Assembly: GCA_025175895.1 (NCBI GenBank)
Contig: CM045990.1
Coordinates: 54,561,704 to 54,625,703 of the forward strand
Direction of reading: 5' to 3'
DNA from: Wurfbainia villosa
Taxonomy: Eukaryota > Streptophyta > Magnoliopsida > Zingiberales > Zingiberaceae
DNA: 64,000 bases
Shown one piece after another: positions 56,938-64,000 of this stretch. The notes beneath the pieces are model-generated. The model saw only the letters and a list, made by a program, of their open reading frames with translations. It did not search any database and had not been told where the DNA came from. Every line of letters begins with the position of its first letter. Position 1 is the first letter of the stretch. The position numbers were made by a program, and so were the translations under genes.

Positions 56938-58296
56938 TCAGCAGCCCATGACAGCACAATTGTACACAAAACTCCCACAATGCTTGCTGGCAATCATGTT
57001 CCAGACCGGAGGTCCATCTCTTGGAGTCCATGAGTTGAGTTCGATCGTTCCGCCCCCAAGCATCCTAGGTCCACCAATTACAATAAGACGGTCACCGCAA
57101 GCTCGGAAAGCTAGCCCCCAACCGTTCACCGAATCAGGCCTCTCGGGTAATTTGCCCAAAGTTATCCAAGAGTTATGCTGTTTGTCATACTTCCTAACCT
57201 CCTTTTCCGCATAATCAGCTGCATATAATTCATCATCGACTACTGCAACAAGTGGAGGTGCCCCACTCGGGCCGTGAAGCCCCTGAGACATATTGGGAAT
57301 AATTCTCCAAGTGTGTTTCTCGATATCGTATTCTTCCCCGCAAGTTAGCAACTCTGTAGGGCTACTCATTCCGCCGATCACATAGAACTTGTTTTCCATA
57401 AACACACCTGAACACATCTTCCTTGGCTTATTCATGCTAGGAAGAGTAACCCAAGTTTGTGTATCGGAATTGTAGAGTTCGGCAGAATTCAATATATTAC
57501 CTCGGGCATCTATGCCGCCGGCTACAATAGCTCTCTCTCCGAAACTGGCAGATCCAAACAGACACCTAGGGGAGTTCATCTCCACACCTTGAGACCAAGA
57601 ATTTGTCAAAATGCTATACCTCAGCACGATATGAGAAATACGAGATGTGTAGTCTCTTCCGAAAACAAGGAGCTCAGTGCCCACAGCCAATGATTCCTTA
57701 TCAGAGCGCATGAAGAAATCATTAGGAGGCATTCTTGGCAAAGAAATCCATCTACTACAATAAGGATCATATGCTTCCCATTCAAGTATGTTGCAAGAGA
57801 AATATACCCAATGTTCAATGATGCTGGCCTGCCTCCTCAGCTTGTAGAGCTCGCCAGTTCTTATGAGAGAGTTAAAAGCTCGGTTCAAGGAAGCAAGGAT
57901 GCCATAGTTTGATCTGGAGCAATGAAGGAGGCACTTGATAGACATATCGCGGCCAATTTGAGTAATGAGAGACGTCGTATCAGAGTAACCGGCATCATCG
58001 GCACCACCACTAGGGCAACTGGATTCATCAAGAGGCAATGTTATCTCTTCCCGAAAGGGAGGAGGCTCAGTGGATTTTTCCCGTTTCACTTTAGCTTCTT
58101 GTAGCTCTAAGGATTCCACGGACGGAGGACGTTTGTTGGTTTTAATCTCAAGGAGCTGGTAGGTCATGTAAGCCCACTCAGATTCTTGCTCAAGGGAGCC
58201 CCTCAATGTTCTCCTGGTCAAACAAGACTCATTCTCTATCATTTCCTTCCCTCCGGACCAAAAGGCCAGCCCTTCCTTAGGAACACGCTTGGACAA
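56938..58296 (-). CDS. F-box/kelch-repeat protein (SKIP11 type)
   Basis: One coding exon, 452 aa, stop at 56938-56940. An F-box-like region covers about residues 108-152 (LITQIGRDMSIKCLLHCSRS). It is followed by the EHWVYFSCNILEWEAYDP segment and about five kelch repeats (residues 200-410), seen as VAGGIDARGN, YVIGGMS and IVIGGPR with the paired W/Y residues. Such proteins bind SKP1 and recruit substrates to an SCF ubiquitin ligase through the kelch propeller. Length fits the Arabidopsis SKIP11/At1g74510 group. The N-terminal 100 residues are low in structure. A 5' leader intron is likely (see separate entry). Its substrate is unknown. Confidence 0.92.
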   Translation of the reverse strand: MSKRVPKEGLAFWSGGKEMIENESCLTRRTLRGSLEQESEWAYMTYQLLEIKTNKRPPSVESLELQEAKVKREKSTEPPPFREEITLPLDESSCPSGGADDAGYSDTTSLITQIGRDMSIKCLLHCSRSNYGILASLNRAFNSLIRTGELYKLRRQASIIEHWVYFSCNILEWEAYDPYCSRWISLPRMPPNDFFMRSDKESLAVGTELLVFGRDYTSRISHIVLRYSILTNSWSQGVEMNSPRCLFGSASFGERAIVAGGIDARGNILNSAELYNSDTQTWVTLPSMNKPRKMCSGVFMENKFYVIGGMSSPTELLTCGEEYDIEKHTWRIIPNMSQGLHGPSGAPPLVAVVDDELYAADYAEKEVRKYDKQHNSWITLGKLPERPDSVNGWGLAFRACGDRLIVIGGPRMLGGGTIELNSWTPRDGPPVWNMIASKHCGSFVYNCAVMGC

Positions 58297-58328
58297 TCTC
58301 TATCATCCGAAAGCTAAGAGCAAAATTC

Positions 58329-58925
58329 CTGTTGCAGAGGAGATAAAGGAAGAAAAGATTAGTAACAATGGAAAGCACGAAGCCAAAATATTGATACATC
58401 AATTTAAAAGAAACAGATAGTCAAAAGTTTGTTCTCAACAATGAGTCAAATTCTTCAATCGAGAAAATAGAATTGGTCTTTTTTTTGTTTAGCAAAAAAG
58501 GCGAATTCCCACTGAGAACTAATTTTGGGGAACTAACACAAGATCCCCGCATACAAGAAAACACAGGAAGAGAACAACAGCATCCGATCAATCCAATAAA
58601 GTTGTAAAAGGACAAGCACTAAGAAGAACAACAACATCACGGGGAAAAGGGGAAGATTTCGACGAGCTAAACCCTAGAATGAGCTTGCCAGACCCAGATC
58701 CCACAACTACCACTGCAAAAAAACCAAAATTTCGAAATATTTTCACGAAACTTACATCTATATTCACAAAGTCCAAGACGTTCCACCAGAATCCCACAAG
58801 GATAGATCACACAAACACGAAATCATCGTAAAATCCCCCCCAAAATTTCACCTTCACTGAACATCAACACGGGAGAATGAGAACCAACACGGAAACAAGG
58901 ATCAAAATTAAAAATTTGAACTTAC
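58329..58925 (-). other. Probable 5' leader intron of the F-box gene
   Basis: On the minus strand GCTCAC|GTAAGT at about 58925 is a strong donor and CAACAG|GAAT at 58329 a fair acceptor, 32 bp before the start codon. Leader introns are common in this family. The first exon would carry the (CCT)n run. Confidence 0.5.
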
Positions 58926-58942
58926 GTGAGCATTAACAACGA

Positions 58943-58967
58943 GTAGGAGGAGGAGGAGGAGGAGGAG
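58943..58967 (-). repeat. (AGG/CCT)8 microsatellite in likely F-box 5' UTR
   Basis: About eight AGG units on the plus strand, CCT on the sense strand of the F-box gene. Pyrimidine runs of this kind are common in plant leaders. Confidence 0.75.
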
Positions 58968-59336
58968 CAGACGAATCACGGACATGGAATAGCAAAGACG
59001 GCAAGAAGAATCGAAATCAATATGGCCATTCCTCTGGCTCTGGCTCAAGTTTGGATGCGTCGACACCCTTTTCTTCTATCTCCTCCTCCTCAGGGCGGTT
59101 ACCTCCTCCTGTTGCTTTGGCTTCGATTGGTGCCCGCGATCGACGAGGGGCCAAAATTCATGGCGATTGCTGTGGTGCGGGCAAATGTCTTCACGAGCTG
59201 CTCATTCTCTTCGCTCTCGCTTCCCTTTTCCTTTTTTTTTTTTTCCTTCTTCTTTTGGCCCCGGGACGCCTTTCAACCTCCCCACCGCCCCTTTTTATTC
59301 TCCCATGGCCCTGGGGGTGTGCACCGTGCCGGGTCG

Positions 59337-59342
59337 CACGTG
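59337..59342. promoter_or_regulatory. G-box CACGTG upstream of F-box gene
   Basis: Palindromic CACGTG about 400 bp upstream of the predicted leader exon; a typical bZIP/bHLH site. A role is not shown. Confidence 0.35.
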
Positions 59343-59476
59343 ATCCGACCCGGTTGGGCTGCATCTCCGGTTCGGGTCATACTTGAGACGCGACTCGAGT
59401 TATCTCGAGTCACTTGATCCGACACACCTAACGAATCCAAACTAGGCATCAGAGTCGCAACCTGTGAACTCAGCTA

Positions 59477-59645
59477 CAGAGCAGGTCCTGAAACGATGAA
59501 AATTTTAATAGACAGACGAATTAATGAAAAGGATGATTTTAATAATAAAAATTTATACTTTTATAAAATTTAAATCCTTCTTATAAAATATCAAATTTTG
59601 AGCCCTAGGTCAAGACCCAATAGCCTTCCCCTAGGGCCGCCTCTG
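59477..59645. mobile_element. 169-bp hAT-type MITE
   Basis: The ends are CAGAGCAGGTCCTGA and, inverted, CAGAGGCGGCCCTAG. The 8-bp flanks CTCAGCTA and CTCAGCTC differ at one base. Same family as 28129-28292. Confidence 0.85.
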
Positions 59646-61000
59646 CTCAGCTCGATCGGATACAAATCAGACAATGTTAGGTCATCGTGTTCAGGCTTGT
59701 ATCGAATGGAGCATACTATTTTTTTAGTCGTGCTAACTAGGATTCGTCAGAATGGATGTTTCAGCATCGAAATGCCTTATGTCATGCTAGATTTCCAATC
59801 AAAAATATTCCACGGGAAAATAATAATTGATCGTTCCGAAATGAAAACTGAGGCATCTGTAATGATTGTCACGATCATTCTTTATGAACTTTGATGCTAA
59901 TCGCAATCCATTCGGAGTTGTCTTTATTTTTTTTTAATTCTTGAAAAATCTTGAAAATTTTATAACTTTATAATACCTCTTAAACTTTTATTAGAATTAA
60001 AAAAAACTTTAATAAAATATCCTTCTCTAAAATTTAAATATTTGCTTTATTCATTGAATTATCATCCATATAGCTACTTAATGGACGCTCAATAAAATAT
60101 TTTTTGCATTTTAAAAATTAATCTCATTCATTTTAAAAAATTCTAAAACAATAAGAATATCCGGAGTACTGAATAAGATGAACTTTATAAAATGAAGATC
60201 AATTTTATTTGGAGGGAAAAAAAATAATATGTAAAAGCTATCTTATTAAATAAATATAATAAATTTTAAGTATATAATAATTTATTAAAATAGATAAAGT
60301 ACAAAAAAAGGTATTTTAAAAAATGTGAACAAATTTATTTGGTCACGTGGGGTAACATCTGCCTCATACACCTGTCAAGCAACAAAGGCACCACCTACTC
60401 AATCTTGACGGAAAATAAAATATATATAATATTTATTATGATTTTTAAATTTTAAATAATATGTCGGCCAAAAAAAATTACTTTGACATTTGACTACAGT
60501 GCATGAGAATAAAACTAAAATTAAAAATGGGTTTTTATTTTTTATTTTTTAAAAAAAAGAAGAGAGTTAATCTTTTTTTAATATTTTATAAAATTAAATA
60601 TATGATTTTTTTTTTAAAAAAATAAAACTAGTAGCCTAAATTCATGAAAAGAAACAAAATTTGATTAGGACTTTAAGTTTCGGGTCAAACCTTACTGTTA
60701 TCATCAAATTGGAAATTTTCAGTTGACCCAGTGATTTATACCACTAGAATCCGATCGACCAATTGAAATTATTGGTAAAAAAATTGACATTTGCAGCCAG
60801 TCAACGTTTGATCTTGCATTTTGACCAGTTCTTTGGATGAGTTGACATTCTAGAGATTTATAAATTAATTGGACTCGTCGTAAATCACATTAAAAACAAT
60901 ATATTAATATGTTTTTTTTTTCTGAGTGAGCGATAGCGATGGAAAAAACTGGATTCCAAAATATAAGGGCTGAAGTGAGTGAGCCAAGTGTAAAAGAGTT
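59646..61000. other. AT-rich intergenic DNA
   Basis: Nothing recognised beyond A/T runs. The open frame 59598-59894 overlaps the MITE and has no recognisable product. Confidence 0.5.
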
Positions 61001-61014
61001 TGAGATTCAATAGA

Positions 61015-61590
61015 AAAGAGCCGAAAATCGTAGGAATCGGAGATCAAGAATGCATGAACCGAAGGAGTCAGGAGCTCAGCGATTCAGGATATCAGGAGTT
61101 GAAGAAGTCGAAAGTTCGACGGCTTGAGGTTGAAAGTCGAACAGTGGGATGTTGAGAATCAAAGGAATCGAAAGCTTGATAACTCGAGACGTCAAGAGTC
61201 GGGAGCTCAATGACTCGGGATGTCGAAAGTTAAAGGAGTCAGAAGCTCGATGACTCGAAATGTCGGGAGTCGAAAACGTGGGATGTCAAGAGTCGAAGGA
61301 GTCGAAAACTCGACAACTCGAAACGTCAGGAGTCCAAGGAGTCGAGAGCTTGGCGGCTCAGGATGTCGAAAGTAGAAAGAGTCGGGAGTTTGACAACTCG
61401 GGATGTCAAAAGTAGAAAGAGTCGGGAGCTTGACAACTCGGGATGTCGAAAGTCGAAGGAGTCAGAAGCTCAACGATGACTCAGGATGTCGAGAGTCGAA
61501 GGAGTCGGAAGCTTGACGACTCATGATGTCTAGAGTTGAAGGAGTTGTGGGTTCGACGGCTCAGAATATCAAGAGTCAAAGAGTTGAAAA
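61015..61590 (+). repeat. 40-bp minisatellite, about 14 units
   Basis: Imperfect units of the form GGATGTCGAAAGTCGAAGGAGTC...AGCTCGACGACTC repeat with a period close to 40 bp. Units near 61365-61445 are nearly identical to each other; the outer ones are more diverged. Confidence 0.8.
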
Positions 61591-61823
61591 CTCATTTCTC
61601 TTAATAACTGTCACATCCGACCCGCCTAATAACCTCTCCCAATGACATCAATGAGTACCACGGAAGGATAACCTTGGTCGGCGAGAAGTCTCGGAGGTAC
61701 TTTATAAAAGCATATTGATATAAAGAAAGTTTTCGTTATACTTTTGTTGTAATAGCTACATTCTACGTTCCATTTTTCATCTTTTCTTATCTAACTTAAA
61801 GTATCGGATGGACGTCGTCAAAG

Positions 61824-62331
61824 AGGATTATAAACGAACTAAGTGTTCATAACAAGCTTAGTGTTCGACTCGATAAGAGCTTATTTACGTTCTTTCAATA
61901 TGCATCAAAGTCAATTAATAAATAAACTTAAACACCTTGATAAATTAAATAAACATAAACACATATGTGTTCAACTTGTTAATGTTCGTGACAATATTCG
62001 TGAATAATATTTATGATTAGACTCATTTAAAAATTATTTATACTCATTTATAAACCAGAATTAAAATATTAAATAAACAAACATACTCAAATTAAGAGCT
62101 TGATAATGTTTAAATAAGTCAAATTTAAACAAGTTTGAATCAAACTTGAATCGAACTTGATTAGAAGCTCGATACCCATTAAACAAGTCAAGCTCAATCT
62201 ATAAAAAAAAATAAACCAAACTTGAACAAGTTTTTTAATAGCTTGATTAATTTAAGGCTCGACTTGGTTATCTTATCAAACAAGCTTGAACATTATAAAG
62301 TTTATTTTGACTTGAATTGTTTACAACCTTA
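61824..62331. mobile_element. Decayed hAT-like MITE (TAGGGTTGTAAACGA family)
   Basis: The left end GAGGATTATAAACGAACTAA and the right end TTGTTTACAACCTTA are eroded versions of the ends of 31568-32220, and the interior matches it throughout. No reliable target duplication remains. Confidence 0.7.
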
Positions 62332-62498
62332 CCATCATAATATCGACACCCTCTGACCTATGTTATATTTGACACGATACTGTTGCAACCAGATCGAATT
62401 CGCTCTCGGCGAAAAAGATCAAAATCTGACCGCATCATGGGGATAAATAAATAATAATTTATCTCCAATTTTTTTATATAATAAATATTTAATTAAAG

Positions 62499-62641
62499 AG
62501 AAATATTATCCTACGCAACTCATCCGTGGACATATTTATTATCCATCGTCTGATCACTTGTGCACTATAATTTAATCGTTAAACTCTAAAAGATCAAATA
62601 ATCAATAATGGAGATGATAAATTATATAAGATAATATTTCT
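62499..62641. mobile_element. Small MITE-like inverted repeat element
   Basis: AGAAATATTATCCTA at the left and its near complement TAAGATAATATTTCT at the right bound 143 bp. No target duplication was found. Confidence 0.4.
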
Positions 62642-63010
62642 ATTAGTTTAAATAGCTATTTAAGTTATTAAAACTAATTTATACCTATCATTCATTTATA
62701 TGACCCAAATGCACAACTCATAAGTTGAATTCAATCTAAGATCTTTATTATGCTTTAACAAATATTATTAATTTTGTCAACCCTAAGTGTAGGTCAAGCC
62801 GAGCATGAGTCACTCTCGCTCGATCTATATAAAATCATATTGAGGTCGACATGCATGGAGAAAAAAAGAACTCAAAGGACTCGGAGCCTAGTCATATTGA
62901 CGTTACCACTTCAAGGTGACTCGAACACACGTTGAATACTCATCGCTTGAATAACTAACAAACAATTTGTTATTTGCAAACTAAAACTAAGGAAAAAAAA
63001 TAAAAATTGC
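62642..63010. other. Intergenic DNA
   Basis: No gene or repeat recognised. Confidence 0.45.
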
Positions 63011-63018
63011 AAAGCAGT

Positions 63019-63054
63019 TCAATAACAATAACAATAACAATAACAATAACAATA
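63019..63054 (+). repeat. (CAATAA)6 microsatellite
   Basis: Six uninterrupted 6-bp units. Confidence 0.9.
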
Positions 63055-63099
63055 CAATTTTATCTTATTTTATTATTACTAATTAAAAAAAAAAAAATT

Positions 63100-63660
63100 T
63101 GTCTTTCTCTTCCTTATTTAATGTGTGTATTCGTCATCGTTTCACATATATCGTCTGACTGGATCATTTAAATATATGCTCATATAATCTTTCGGAGTTT
63201 TCTCTTAATAGATGCAAATTCGACTTTCTCTCTGATATTTTCATTTCTTATTTTGTTCATCTTCGTATATCCACATATCTACTTTAATATCCCCATCTTA
63301 TGCTCATGTGGTCGAATCATAGCTCAATATTTAAGGTCATATAACATAGCAGATCTAATCGGCATTTTATAAAATTTCTCTTTAAATTTTAGAGGTACTT
63401 TAAGGTCATATAAAACACTCGATGTCTTCCTCCATTTCTACCATCCAAATTGTATTCTATATAAAATATTTATCTCAATCTCTCCATCTTCTTGCAAGAA
63501 TGATCTTAAATACTTAGAGCTCTCGATTTCAGACAACTCGTCGTCTCCTATCTTAATATTTATCTCATTTCGTCTAATATTACTAAATTTAAATTTCATA
63601 TATTCTATCTTTATTCTATCAAGTCTAAAATCTCTCTCTCCTAGTATTTCCCATCAAAAT
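63100..63660 (-). pseudogene. LINE reverse transcriptase C-terminal fragment, decayed
   Basis: On the minus strand the order of recognisable pieces is KTEYM-like (about 63600), a QNE-like then IGD-ELSE-like piece near 63550, FKYLGS-like near 63500, an IQLGW-like piece near 63450, LLCYMTL then HEHKMGI near 63300, and MNKIRNENIREKV near 63240. This follows the end of plant LINE-type reverse transcriptases. Stops and frameshifts are dense, so it is long dead. Confidence 0.65.
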
Positions 63661-64000
63661 TGCAAAACAGTAAATAAAAAAACATTTATTATTCAATAAA
63701 AACAAGAGGTGCAAGTGTCTAAATCAAGCCAGATAAGAATAAAAGAGATCATCCACCTCAATTTTTTTTTTAAAAAATTAATCCCCTAAGATTCAATAAC
63801 TTGTTAGGGTTTGAGACAACAACGGAAATTTTCTCCTCAGATGTGAACAGTGATTTCACTGTTCCACCAACTGTGTGAACAGTAAAAGCACTGTTCAAGT
63901 TGATTAGCACTAAGGAGATCGAAGCTCGAGACAACAATCCCCTGTAAATATTAAAGTTCATGGTATGAACCGAAAAAATTCTGATATCTAATCCTAACTC

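Noticed and set aside
59022..59417. 131-codon hydrophobic plus-strand open frame upstream of the F-box gene
   Set aside because: Likely promoter sequence of the minus-strand F-box gene; the hydrophobic look comes from TCTTCT/CCTCCT runs.

Overview
The window is nuclear DNA from a flowering plant, most likely a monocot. The evidence is spliced genes with GT-AG introns, plant-type transposons throughout, and a NIP2/Lsi1-type silicon channel gene close to a type-II starch synthase gene, an arrangement I recall from rice chromosome 2. I cannot name the species or family. No organellar or bacterial sequence, rRNA, tRNA gene or CRISPR array is supported.

Left part (about 1-36000) is transposon territory with no intact host gene. 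It opens with a truncated LTR of a SIRE-like Copia family (family A, 1-1143). This sits in a tandem array of units of about 1.67 kb (1147-5205), each combining a decayed copy of a RING-finger gene with an antisense Copia reverse transcriptase/RNase H fragment. A complete family A element follows (5387-11811, target duplication TAAAA); it carries only a gag gene. Next is a four-level nest. A hAT-like element (13560-28700) contains a CACTA element (14236-27993, target duplication TAT), which contains a second gag-only SIRE-like element (15451-20915, target duplication GGCGT). A small hAT MITE (28129-28292) sits in the outer element. The CACTA element encodes broken TNP2-type and TNPA-type proteins on the minus strand. 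From 28700 to 36035 there are SINE-like copies, several MITEs and a decayed hAT element with a broken BED/hAT transposase.

The gene island (about 36000-59400) has five genes whose exons I could join without breaking the frame: cytosolic NAD-dependent glycerol-3-phosphate dehydrogenase (+, 464 aa), a polypyrimidine tract-binding protein homologue (+, 458 aa), starch synthase II (-, 737 aa), a NIP2/Lsi1-type aquaporin (+, 302 aa) and an F-box/kelch protein of the SKIP11 type (-, 452 aa). The PTB and starch synthase genes are tail to tail, as are the aquaporin and F-box genes. Between starch synthase and aquaporin lie about 6 kb of MITEs, SINE fragments, a hAT-like element and a foldback element. 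The five genes serve unrelated pathways (glycerolipid precursor supply, RNA processing, starch synthesis, silicic acid/metalloid uptake, protein turnover or signalling), so the grouping looks like inherited gene order rather than a functional cluster.

Right part (59400-64000) is AT-rich intergenic DNA with a hAT MITE, a 40-bp minisatellite, a degenerate MITE, a short microsatellite and a heavily decayed LINE reverse transcriptase fragment.

Exon borders were chosen by eye from splice sites plus remembered family sequences. Transposon ends are exact where a target-site duplication is quoted and approximate otherwise.
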